DNA of 64,000 nucleotides, taken from positions 1 to 64,000 of the forward strand of contig JAKOGI010002720.1 in NCBI GenBank assembly GCA_029747015.1, in the 5' to 3' direction. How positions within the stretch are numbered: the first letter of the stretch is position 1; each line of letters starts with the position of its first letter. The notes under the pieces were generated by a model that saw only the letters and a program-made list of their open reading frames with translations, did no database searches and was not told the origin of the DNA. The position numbers and the translations under genes were made by a program. Source of the DNA: Carnegiea gigantea. Taxonomy: Eukaryota; Streptophyta; Magnoliopsida; Caryophyllales; Cactaceae. Shown one piece after another: positions 24,601 to 36,400 of the stretch.

Positions 24601-26693
24601 GTTGATGAGAACACTACTAGGTTGTTTTTATCACACAGTTGGGACACACTAAGTAAATTATGCTTCAAACCATCAACTAAGTATACATTTTCAATCGAGT
24701 GGGAGTGGGACTCACCAATCTTACCTATACCGACAATTGTCCCAGACTTACCATTTCCAAATGCCACACTCCCACCATCCGAAGCTGTAAGTGAGAGAAA
24801 ATTGGATTTTTCACCAGTCATATGCCTCGAACACCCACTATTAACATACCACAGCTGCCTGTTTTCAAGGTTGTTCTCTGGGCTGTTTGCCAGGTTGTAC
24901 CTTAGCCTGTTTGCTGGGTTGTTTGCTGGGTTGTTCTCTCTCACTTCAGCCTGCAAAACAAATCAAGGGTTAGTTTTGGGAACCCAGATCCACTTGGGTC
25001 CCATTCTTTTAGATAGGTAAAGCTCATCTTTCCTAATCCAGACTTGTTTTACATAACCTTCATTTTGTTTAATAGCATACCTTCTTGAAGGACAAGTGTA
25101 TCGATAGTGACCCGTTTTACCACAGTGAAAGCAAACAATGTTTTCAGGTAATCCAACATACTTTCTGTTTGCAGGGTAAACGGTTTGTTTGGGCTTAAAT
25201 CCTAGTCCTCTTTTGTTTTGGCTGTGATGAGTGTTTAGCCACTCCAATGCTCTTGAGGACTTGTTCCAACGCTTGGTTGTGACAAGCTCGGTTTCCAGTT
25301 TTTCTATATTAGCATGCAAGCTCTTGTTCTCCTCGAGCAAAGACTCAACCATTCCTTCCACCTCAAGGAGTTTTTCCTCCACTCGAGAATAATCTCCCTC
25401 TTTTATAAAGAGGTTTTCCTTGAGCATGTTAATATTTTCATATAAGCCCAGTTTTTCATTTTTAAGGGTCTCATTTTCAAGCTCTAGATCACGAACTTCC
25501 TTTGTCAAATCAGCACAGGTATCCATTAAATTGTACAGAAGTTCTTCTAGAGTTGCTTTATTGAGACCACGTACCTTGTTCTTGAGATCAGTTAGGCTGT
25601 TTGTTGACTCGTCATCTGAATCTGTATCACTTTGCGCCATGAGAGCTACAGCACCTTCTTCAGTTTCAGTTTCTTCATCCTCGGAAGAATCACCCCAAGC
25701 AGCAAGCATTGCTTTCGAGAATCGTTTTCCCGAACTGTTTACACCTTGTTTCCTGCCTTGTTTCCTAGGGTGTTCATGCTCTTGCTCTTCTCGAAGTAGT
25801 GGACAGTTCTTCACAATATGATCAGATTTGCCACACTTGAAACACCCAGAGAACTGTTCTCGGGGGGTGTTTCTGCCTTTGCTGAAGTCCTTCCTTTTAT
25901 TGTTCTCTTTTACTTTCTTGAAGAACTTCTTGAATTTCCGAGTCATCATTGCCATCTCTTCTTCTTCAAGATCTGAATCATCATCTTCCAAGGCTTTTAA
26001 AGCAAGCCCTCGGTCTTTCTTAGCCTCCTCCTTCTGTTGAGAGTTTTTTCTCAGTTCATACGTTTGAAGATTTCCGATCAGCTCATCTAGGGTGATCTTG
26101 TTCATGTCTTTGGCCTCCTGAATGGCTGTCACCTTGGCTTCCCATGAACGAGGCAAAATCCTTAGGATTTTCCTTACCAACTCTTCAGTGGTGAAGGATT
26201 TTCCCAGAGATTTTAATTCGTTTGTTATGTGAGTAAAGCGAGTATACATGTCCATCACATTCTCACGATCACCCATGTCAAACAGCTCATATTGCCTCAT
26301 GAGTAGCTCAATGCGTGATTGTTTAACTTGACTTGTTCCTTCATGAGCTACTTGCAAGGCATTCCATATTTCCTGAGCTGACTCACATTCTGAAATGCGA
26401 GTATATTCATCGGGTCCTAGGCCAAAGTATAATAGTTTCTTGGCCTTGGCATTCTTTTCCATCTTCTTGTAATCCTCAGCATCAAACTCTACGGGTTCCT
26501 TGGGAACCTTCTTTCCATCTTCAAGCACTTTCGTGGGAACAAGGGGCCCGTTCTTGATGAGCATCCATAACTCGTAATCCTCTGCTTGTATGTAGTTCTC
26601 CATCCTGTTTTTCCACCAACTATAGTGTTGGCCATTGAAGTAAGGAGGTCGAGTAATGGATTGACCCTCAAGTATCCCTTGTGGTGCACTCAT
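21651..26693 (-). pseudogene. Gag-Pol polyprotein gene of the SIRE-like element, three in-frame stops
   Basis: One continuous frame runs from the ATG at 26,693 to 21,651, interrupted only by TGA at 24,963-24,965, TGA at 23,538-23,540 and TAG at 22,704-22,706. Gag carries a UBN2-type core and two CX2CX4HX4C knuckles (C-F-K-C-G-K and C-F-H-C-G-K). The protease active site reads V-N-S-G instead of D-S-G, losing the catalytic Asp. Integrase has H-H-C-C and D-D-E elements (H-I-D-L-C-G-P, R-S-D-H-G-T-E-F, Q-Q-N-G-V-V-E-R-K-N). RT keeps Y-V-D-D, and RNase H keeps D-A-D-Y-A-G and S-T-A-E-A-E-Y. The TAG replaces the Trp expected after Y-G-L-K-Q-A-P-R-A. All four lesions can be single transitions. The product would be non-functional unless stops were suppressed; the protease change would still inactivate it. 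Confidence 0.92.
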
Positions 26694-26736
26694 CTTCACG
26701 GATCTCTCAAGGTGTTAGCCTTTTGAAAGAGAACCT

Positions 26737-26748
26737 GCTCTGATACCA
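26737..26748 (-). other. tRNA-iMet primer-binding site of the SIRE-like element
   Basis: On the minus strand TGGTATCAGAGC lies two bases inside the 5' LTR end, complementary to the 3' end of plant initiator-methionine tRNA. It fixes the element's orientation and lies about 44 bases before the Gag start. Confidence 0.93.
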
Positions 26749-26750
26749 CT

Positions 26751-28332
26751 TGTTGAATTCCAAGAGTACACAACCACAAGAGGGGGGTGAATTGTGGTGG
26801 CCGATTTTCGCCAAATAACTGACAAACAGCCGTAGCACTTGATTGCAGAGACTGTTCGTAAATCACAAACAACCTTAAGCCTTGTTTGCAGCGGTTGTTC
26901 CCAATTGGTTCAGTAGCGAAATTCAAAGTAATAAATGCGGAAATAAAGCACACACAATTTTTACGTGGAAAACACCTCTAGCCCAACTGAGGTGTGAAAA
27001 ACCACGACCTACCTCGTGTAGGATTTAACCACTTCACTAACGGGCTGAACACGTTACAAAAGTAACACTCCTTGTTACAACTTGTAACCCACGTAACCTT
27101 CTTCCCTAAGACAGGTTACACCACGTCCAATCACACTATATTGGACACGTCCAAAGTCCACTCGACTATGGACACACTCACTCACTTTCTGATCTGAGAA
27201 CAGGGGTACAAAACACCTTACTGGGGGTGCTTCTGACTTAAGCAGATGTAAGGTACAATGAAGTCCTATTATGCCAATATATTGAAAGCTCAGTTAAGCA
27301 CAAGCCTGTCACGGTTTTTCTCTTTGAAATGCAGCTTTTGGAAATCTCTTACTTCTTGTGTAAAAACCGGATATCTAAATGGGAGAGAAGATTTCATTAT
27401 TTAAACACACAAACCCAACGGCTAATACTTTCAAAAAGGATAACAAAATCTTCTAATATTAGCAGCTTAGGGAGTTTCTTCAAATAAGATTCCCAACGGC
27501 TAGAGAAGATAAGATTTTACTAAAATAAGGGAATTTGATTTTTCAAGGGATAAAAACTAATTACCCACTAAATATAGCTGTGCAGATTTAGCCCAAAAAA
27601 AAGAAGGATAAAGATTTCGGTTCCAAATTTGAAATCAATCACGGCCTAAAAATAAGGGATAAGAATTTTGAAAAGAGATCCTTAGCAAAAACGATTTTGC
27701 AATCTTTTTCAAATCAAAAATAATCCTTTTTAGAACTTAATTAGTTAGCCTAGGATTTCATAAAAAGATCCTTTAGAGCTGGCACCCAACCAAAGGAAAT
27801 TTACTGGTAAAACAGTCAGTCGAGGCTGCTGCAGTTTCAGGAACACCTTAGGCACCCTGTTTGCAGGGTTGTTTGGAAATTGGTGTTCCAAAGCAAATGT
27901 CAAAAACGTTTTAAGAAGTGTTAAATTGAGACTTTCAAGATTGGCATATTAACAAGAGTCTAAAAGATAAAAACTAAACCAAACCAAGACTTCTTGTTGT
28001 AAGAATCAGTCATCTTGTCAAGAATAAATATGCTGCTCCAAACACCTTGGTCACCTTGATTCCTCGGGTGATCTTGTATAGCTGAATGTAAGAACTTGTT
28101 CCTTAAGACTTAGCCAACTGTTTGGCGAGATTTGTTGTTTGCTGATCTTGTATCACTGAAACTTGGAACCTGTTCCTAAGACTTGTTCTCAACATTTAGC
28201 ATCCAGGTTAATACGAATATTACAAACAACAGTGTAGGCCCTGTTTGGAGAGCTTGTTTGGAACAACATTACTTAGACAAATATGTTACACTTAGATTTG
28301 TTATCATCAAAACTAAATATAATTATGCAACA
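26751..28332 (-). repeat. 5' LTR of the SIRE-like element
   Basis: 1,582 bp, almost identical to 17,276-18,859. Differences seen by eye are five transitions and two one-base deletions. As the 5' LTR in element orientation it should hold the promoter. Confidence 0.95.
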
Positions 28333-30901
28333 GTATGAAAATTATATTGATTTTTTAGAATTTGAGAAACATGTGAATTTTTGAAGAGCACAGGCGATTT
28401 ACGTACTTGATCTTTAAGAATCTTTCTATCTTTTATTGAAAATCATTTGCTGGCAGTTTGAAGCAACTGATGTGGCCTCAATTCTGCTCCACTTATGTAA
28501 TTTTTCTCGATTAGTAAGAGATTGAGAAGTTCTACTACATTTATTGGCTTAATGAATAATTTAAATTCCTTCAACCTCTCTTTTCATGATTATCGAAATT
28601 ATTATTACTCAATTTGGTTCTACTTTATTATGTTTTTGTTCTGCTTTCTGAACGTGGTTGATGTTCGTTCCACGAGTATTGTAAAAGTGAATTCGGGTGG
28701 CTTGTCATGTGTTTATTAATTATGACATTATCACCATTATTATTATCCGAACCATTGCTATAAGCTCGTTACTTCATCAGTATTAATGTCATTAAAATTT
28801 ATGGATCCGTGTCACCCTTGTTATTTTTTATTATTATTATTATTATCATCATCATCATCATCATCAGCATCACTATTGATCACGGTTATGGGGATAGACA
28901 ATTAGTCATGACATGGCTTGGTGACAATATGGGCTTGATTTTAAGTACAATCCGAAAGGTAGACTTGACATGTTTAAACCTTAAATAAACTTTTGAAACA
29001 TCTGCAATTCCGATCCTTACGTAAACTAATCTCCAAATTTCAAAGTTGAAATCATACTCTCCCCCCATTTTCATCCCGTTAAGCCCCAACACTCCCTTAT
29101 ACCCAAACTCATTATATTCACCTTCCTTTCTCACTTCCTCTATCTCCACTTGACAACTAACTCACAATATATATTCACACAACGCCTCTTACACATATAC
29201 GCTCATCTAGTTAGCATAAATTCTTATTCAAACACTAATAAAGCAACATAATTAAAAATAAACATAATTAAAATAAACATTTTCAAGGAATTTTAATTGC
29301 CGTACCCAAGGTTACATATACATTTCCAACACATGTATAACCCATTAACCCTATTCAATTGTAATTAATATTAATCTAAACACAATTGGAGCAACATGAA
29401 TAGCTTATTTTCTTAGCTAAATCACAACCCCTTTACCTTACTTATCAACTCATGACAACACACACACCCAAACCAGACTCTCATTACATTTTGCTTAACC
29501 ACCAAATAACCCCAAATGAACCTTGTATCTTTATTTAAATTACAACCCTTAATTACTTAATTATGATCAAAATATAACACTTACATTACTAGAACTTAAC
29601 TCTCATACTAACCTTATATACATGTACATATTTTCCTCCATTTAAGCATCACTCAACTCACTTGAACATTGATAACTCGTATAATTAACTTGAATATCAT
29701 CCAAGCCATAACCATAATCATCAACCCATGATTAAAACATTACAAGCATATCTCATATATATAATCCACAAATTTCCTTAAATTTTTCATGAACCAAACT
29801 AATTATCTTCAAATCATCATAGTCAAACTAAAATTCAAGCATCACATTCAACCCCCACTCATCACTTCCTCAATTTGCAACTCAACCCAACCATCAAAAT
29901 AACTCAAGAATTTTACAAATAAATACCCATCAATGATATTTACATCATTTACTATCAAGATTTTAGCGTAAAAGATCAAAATTGGATGGGGGTTAGGGTT
30001 CTCACCTCTCAACCCGCTAAAACCAATCAAAAATACTTCAAAGGAAGGGAGAAGGGGCCGGCTGGAGGTGGTGCGAGACGGGGGGACTCGGCGGTGGTGG
30101 TCGGCGATGAGGGGCAGCCGGCGAACGGCGGTGGGACACGACAGAGGGGACGAACAGGGCAGCGAAAACAGGGTTGGGGGGTTAGGGTTTCTGGGCAGAG
30201 AAAATTAGGGGGGGTGTTTAGATTTTGTTATTTTATTTGGTTTAACTTAGTTGCTTAGTTATCTAATTTAAGAAATTTTTAGTTACTCTTTTCCCTTTTT
30301 CTTTTTACCCCTTTTATTTCATGACACATGCCCTTTTTTCTAGATTTGTCCCATAATTATCCCACCCCTTATTTATTTATTTGTTTATTTATTTACTACA
30401 TTCATTACATATATACATATGTATATATATTTTTAGACATGATTATATATATGTTTATATATATGTATATATTTGAAGTAATAATTTTAGCTAGAATTAA
30501 TAAATTTAAATTCTACATCCTTTAGATATAAATTTGGGAGCAGACATTCTCATTTTTGTTTTTTTTATTATTATTACGTTATTACTATATTTGTTCATTT
30601 ACTATTATTATTATTGCTTCACATATTAGTCCTTTGACAATTAGGCTATTTAACTTCATTTATTTATTTATTTATTTTTATTATGCGGGCATTCAAATAT
30701 TTATTGGAATCTTGAATGGATCATTTAAGGAGCATTAGAAGGTTCATTTTGAGGCCACATCGTCGTTTCAACATGCGGTGCACATTATAAATACATATAC
30801 ATAAAACGATAAATTGAAATATAGCGCCCAACTTAATCAAGTTGTGATTAAGGTAATTAAAGTAATTAATATGAGTCTTAGGTTTGGCCCGTTACATTAT
30901 A

Positions 30902-33037
30902 TGTTAGTCTACAATACAGAACCTGTAGGGCAGGAATTGGATACTCTTCCATTGGACCAAGCAACTTTTCATCCACAAGCTGTTGATTGTAATTTAGTCA
31001 AGCTCTATTTACTGAGCTAGGTTTCCTTAAACATGAAGCAATTACTATAAACTATAAAGTGAAAAATGCTACAAAAAAGAATTTGCTTCACAATTTTTTT
31101 GTGTGTGTGTTGGGGGGGTATACATAGCCCGAACCCTACAAAAGAAGCAAAAAATAGTGTGGGCATGCTGTGGCTGTATAATGAGCCAATAAGAATTCAG
31201 CATACATAAAGCTCTGCGCTGACCATTCTTCTTAATCAGTTGATTTAAGTAAGAAAGTAATCTTAGTAGTACTCAACCACAATAGCAATAATAATGACAA
31301 CAACAATAATAATTCCTCTCTGTGTCGGTCATGCTTTTGCAAGTCTAGAGAGATCCAAATATATGCTGCCTTATCTATGCTAGCAATCCTACTATTAGAG
31401 AGACAAGTCCCAATAGATAATCTTAGTGATACTCAAGCTTCTAAAATCTGAAGCATTACCTCTTTGAGTGTCTGGCCTTCTGTGTAATAAAATCCCTTCC
31501 ACATGACCTAAAATTCAAAAATAAAGAAACCAACCTTAGTGATATTTGACCTCCTAAAATTATCGGTTGAATAATGATGACTACCTAAAATACAAAAAAT
31601 GACCTTATACAGTTACGCCTCTTTGGCTTCTATCTCTTATTGCAAACATGGGATTTAGTCCATCCTCATCAAATTATCTAAACATCAACAGTTAATGTCT
31701 GGCTAAGCCATTCTAGAGTTTTGAGCTGAGGTACTTAGTAGGATAATTTGTCCCACCTAGCACTATTTGAGCTTCTTTCTTTGCTAATATAATATCTTTG
31801 GTTCTTCATCATTAATGCACTATTTGTGCTCATATAGCTTGTTTGTTACATGCTAACATACTGCTATCACTCAATTATAAATTCATCAGAAGTGCTCCCT
31901 AGTTGAGTAGGAGGTTGATGTAATTTTGTCTTGACTTTCGAGAAAGTTATTTAAAGGTGCTTGGATACAAAGAAAGTTGCTACATATATATTAGATGTTT
32001 AGGTCAAATTTTGGAAGAAATGAAAAGTACAATATATGATAATGTGAATATTTGGTGAAAAATCATCAGTGATATCCAATGGGCTTCGATATTAATTTTC
32101 TGTGTATGTATTCTTGTTTTGCTTGAGATCTTATGATTCTCATGATATTGTACAAAACAATGTGGCACTTAATACCTTAGTATTCTCTTAATATTGTAAT
32201 AAATCTCTTTTAAATGTGGAAGCACTTTTAAATGTCATTGATTTCCTCAATATGGCAAAAACAATATGTGACATTGTGTCACCTTTGTTACAGTGATATT
32301 TGCTGAAATGGAACAAAAGAAAAATGGATGGAACCCTCCCTCTCTCTCTAGAGAGCATTCTTTCTCCTTATATCAGTGATATACACAATGTTTTCCTGTT
32401 CTCTGTCTATGTTGCAGATAAATTAGATGTAAGAGTTGCCAAGTAACTTTGAGCATATTGGTAATACAATAGATCATCAGTAGTTCATATTTGTAAATCT
32501 TGTTGAGGCCCACACAAAATAATGGATATATCTCAGAGACTATATTGTAACTTTAAGCATATTGGTAACACAATTTAATTGAAATACAATTCCTCTTCTC
32601 CTTTTTACAGAATTTGTGATTTTTTGTTGTGAGAATTGGTTTAGTCGTGATGTACTTTTTGACTGTATTGTATTCACATAATGAGCATAAACCATTAGGC
32701 CAACGCATTTGCATTTCCCGCCACCTGAAATCCCATGTTGGTTACCATACATGATATTCTAAATGCAACCCAATGTTGGCATATCTGTGAAGACTTTCAT
32801 ATAGGTGTTATCTATTGATAATGATATGTGGAACTTGAAATGAAGAGGGTCTTCTCCTTGTAGTCATAGTGAACGGACATGCTTTAAGTTTATGTCTTGT
32901 AGTTTGAGAGCAATCCTCTCCCTCTCCTCCTTTTTATGAAGGTGAGTATTCTGCTGGCAATTATTTTGATTCTATTAAATAGAAGAAAATATCTATAATG
33001 CAGCAGCGGGTTAGTAACAATGTAAAGCTGCACATGC
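30902..33037. other. Unit B backbone, includes last exon remnant of the unnamed gene
   Basis: Collinear with unit A 1,646-4,920 but without the hAT-like MITE, the TA run and the insertion at 3,338-4,078. The final exon of the unnamed gene is recognisable at 32,418-32,446 with acceptor TTGCAG and an in-frame TAA (reading D-K-L-D-V-R-V-A-K). Its upstream exon at 16,060 is broken and now about 16 kb away. No intact gene is present. Confidence 0.7.
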
Positions 33038-33041
33038 GGTA

Positions 33042-33476
33042 TGTCACAGGTTGATAATTCACTCAAACTTAGAACTACGCGGCCTAGCAAACTTTGGTTG
33101 GAACTCTTGTTTTGGTTACTGGTAAGCCCTGAGGGATGCTTAACTTAAATTTGAGAAGCTAAGTAAGCACATACACTCTAAGAAAACTTAGAGAGAGAAA
33201 GTGGAGAAAGAAAGAGTTTGGGAGAAAAGCTTTGTATTACACTTGAATGCTTGGTGTACAAATAAGCTCCCTTGGAGTATATATAAACACCCACCTCTTC
33301 AATAGACGGTGGAGATCTATTTGATCCTATGATTTACATCATACATCCAGAATGTTCTATACAAATATCTAGGATTCTACACAAGTGTGGAATTGTGTGG
33401 AACCCTCTAGAATATACTCTAGAGAAATCTAGAAAAATCAAGAGCAATCTAGAGTATTCTAGAGCGGTCCGTAACA
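33042..33476 (-). repeat. 3' LTR of the gypsy element
   Basis: 435 bp; on the minus strand it starts TGTTACGGACC and ends ACCTGTGACA. It contains many CTAGA/TCTAGA motifs and a TATATATAAA-type box near 33,280. Confidence 0.9.
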
Positions 33477-33499
33477 TCCTCCCCCACCTAATCTGGCGA

Positions 33500-36400
33500 C
33501 GTCCTTATTGCCTTCTTGTCCTCATATACTTGAATCTGCTCCTTGAATTGCCATAAATGTTAGATGGGCTCCCAGCTAGCATCACTCTTGGGTAGTCCTT
33601 TCCACTTGACAAGAAGTTCATGTGTCGATGGTTGGTTGGAGTGTCGCACCACTCGATCACCTAGGACTTCTTCTATTTCCTTGTCATGTTGGACTTTTAT
33701 GCCCATCGGTGCCCGTTATGAGATGCCTCAACTCGGATCCACTTGATCTCCATGGTAAGGCATGAGTAGACTTATGTGGAAGGCGGGATGATACTGATCT
33801 TGGGAGGCAACTCCACCTTGTAAGCCTGACCCTCCATCTTTTTAAGGATGGGAAAAGGTCCCTCGTATCATCGGCTGAGACCCCGATGCCGTCCACTTAA
33901 CCTCGCATGGTTGTACATCTTGACAAGTACGAGGTCTCCCACTTGGAACTCCCTCGAGCGCCTCTTTTTGTAGGCCCACTTCTTCATCTTCTTGGAAGCT
34001 TTCCCCTAGTAAGCACGAACTATGCCTACTTGATCATTCTAATCCTTGGCGAACTTGTAGGCGGGTGGACTTGGTCCCTTATAACCTTTGGCAAGAGAAC
34101 TTGGGGTCAACGGTTGTTGCCCCGTGATAATTTCGAATGGACTCCTACCCGTGGACTCACTCCTTTGTAAGTTATAGAAGAGCTAGGCAACATCAAGCAA
34201 CTTAGCCTAATCTTTTTAGTTGGCACTCACGTAGTGCCTCAAGTAAAGCGCTAAGAGAACGTTGACCCTCTTGGTTGTCCATCACTTTGAGGATGGAAGC
34301 TGGTGGAGAAGTTAAACTCGGAACCCATAAGCTTGGATAACTCGGTTTGAAATCACCCCGTGAATTGAGTGTTCCAGTCACTTACAATAAACCAAGGCAA
34401 GTTCCAATACTTAACCACATATTTGAAGAATAAGCGAGCGACTTGCTCGGCGGAGCATTCCTTGGGTGCGGGAATAAAGGTGGCATACTTAAAGTATCGA
34501 TCTACCATAACAAGCACCTAGTTACATCCCTCGCTCGTAGGTAATCCCATGATAAACTCCATAGAGACACTCTCCCAAGACCTTTCGGGAATGGTAAAAG
34601 GCTCTAAAAGTCCCGTTGGTGCTCCTTGCTCTATCTTGTTTTGTTGGCACACAAGAGAAGTCTTCATATAGGCCTCAACATCATCTTTCAAGTGAGGCCA
34701 ATAGTAGGAATCTCCCACAAGGGCAAGCGTGCAGTGGATGCCCAGATGACTCGCCCACTTGCTATCGTGACATTCCTTCACGACTTCTCGCTGAAAGTTG
34801 CCATATGAAGGAACATAGATGTGCTTGTCTTTAGTAAGGATCAAGCCATCTTCTTCCAAAGTCTCCGAGTCTTGCCCTCCTTGATGAGTTGAATGATAGT
34901 CTGGGTAAGAGAATCATGTTGGAGCTCCTTCTTGATTCGGTCCCATAGGTTGCTTTGAGGTTGGCTAATATTGGCAAGTTCACCCTTGCGATTCAAAGTA
35001 TCGGCCACTAAGTTGGTATGTCCCGACTTAAATTCCATGACATAATCGAACTTGGTTAAAAAGTCTTGCCATCGGGCTTGCTTGGGAGTGAGCTTCTTTT
35101 GAGTTTGAAAATAGCTTGTGGTAACATTATCGGTCTTGATTTCAAACTTGTTTCCGAGTAAGTAATGCCTCTATGTGCAGAGACAATGCACCACCGTGGT
35201 TATCTCCTTCCCTTGGATCGTGTACCGCATCTCGGTATCATTAAGAGTCTGGCTCTCAAAGGCAACATGATGATCTTCTTGCATAAGACACCACCGATGG
35301 CAAAGTTGGAAGCGTCCATATGTAACTCAAAAGGCTTGTTGAGGTTGGGAGAGAGAGAACGAACTCCTCAGTTATGGCCTTCTTCTAGGCATCAAAGACA
35401 TTTTGGCACTCTTGACTCCATGTCCATCCTCTTTCTTTCTTCAACAAGTTGGTGAGAGAGACAACTATCGCGGAATATCCCTTAATGAACTGTTGATAAT
35501 AGTTCACCAAGCCAAGGAAAGACCTTAACTCGGTGACTTTTGTTGGTGGCTCCCATTCAAGGATGACATTGGTCTTTGCCGGGTCCATGCGTAACTTGCC
35601 CTAATAATGTCACCCAAGAAAGGCGTCTCTTCGTGTGTAAAGGAGCACTTCTCTTTCTTGACATAAAGTTGGTTGTTCCTCAAGGTTAGGAACACTTCCT
35701 GCAAGTGTCCCAAATGCTCCTCCAAGGTTTTGCTATAGATGACAATGTCATTAAGGTAAACAACCATGAACCGATCAAGGAAAGGAGCAAGCACCTTGTT
35801 CATGAGGGTGCAAAACGAGGCTGGTGCATTTGTGAGGCCAAAGAGCATGACGAGGAACTCGTACGATTCATAATGCATCACACATGCCGTCTTTGGCTCG
35901 TCTCCTTCGGCTATGTGAACTTGACAGTACCCATTCCTCAAGTCAAGCTTGGTAAAGTACCTTACATCTCCAAGTTGATCAAACAAGTCATCGATGCGAG
36001 AGATAAAATACTTGAGCCCAACAGTCGATGCATAGTCGAAGGAAACCATCATGCTTCTTTTGGAACAAAACTGGTGCACCATAACATGATTTGGAGGGAT
36101 GAATGTAACCTGCATCAAGTAGCTCCTTCAATTGTCTTCTTAGCTCCTTGAGCTCCGGAACTGCCATACGGTGAGGGGCGAATGCGGGTGGCTTAGTCCT
36201 CGACTCCAATTTTATGGCATGGTCGACTTCCCTTCTTGGAGGAAGTCTCTTAGGTAACTCGGCGGGCATAACATCTTTGAACTCTCCAAGTACCTTTTGG
36301 ATGGCCTTGGGTGCTTGAAGTTCCTTAGACTCCTCCTTCATCTTGAGAGTAGTAAGGAAGGTTGACTCCTTCTTCTTGACTCCTTTAGAAAACTGAAGGG

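Larger units (their letters stand above)
17276..28332 (-). mobile_element. Full-length SIRE/Maximus-like Ty1/copia retrotransposon
   Basis: The 11,057-bp element is flanked by the 5-bp repeat GTATG (17,271-17,275 and 28,333-28,337). It has two ~1.58-kb LTRs that differ at only about five substitutions and two single-base indels by eye. A primer-binding site complementary to initiator-methionine tRNA and a polypurine tract are present. Internally, on the minus strand, Gag-Pol (protease, integrase, RT, RNase H) is followed by an extra 3' open region. That order, the long LTRs and the extra region are characteristic of the SIRE/Maximus lineage. The near-identity of the LTRs implies a recent insertion, yet the coding region is broken (see the gag-pol entry). 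Confidence 0.93.
16497..30896. mobile_element. Solo-LTR-like gypsy element, split by a copia insertion
   Basis: The insertion starts TGTAACGCCCCC and ends GGCCCGTTACA. It is flanked by a 5-bp direct repeat TTATA at 16,492-16,496 and 30,897-30,901. The corresponding unit A site (near 1,640) is uninterrupted. Without the nested copia element it is about 3.3 kb and contains no coding region. TG...CA ends plus a 5-bp duplication fit a solo LTR of a large gypsy element rather than a DNA transposon. The right part (28,338-30,896) is AT-rich with a GC-rich leader-like patch at about 30,040-30,200 and TTA/TCA microsatellites at 28,827-28,867. Confidence 0.7.

Noticed and set aside
25420..26557. Ser/Phe-rich plus-strand ORFs opposite SIRE-like Gag
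   Set aside because: They are antisense to Lys/Glu-rich Gag codons, which produces low-complexity Ser/Phe/Leu peptides; not genes.
29986..30258. 90-aa Gly/Arg-rich plus-strand ORF
   Set aside because: It lies in the GC-rich leader-like patch of the solo-LTR-like element and its composition reflects base content.
16497..30896. Element with TGTAACG/CGTTACA ends as a DNA transposon
   Set aside because: Only the outermost bases match as inverted repeats, the duplication is 5 bp and the ends are TG...CA, which fit an LTR better.
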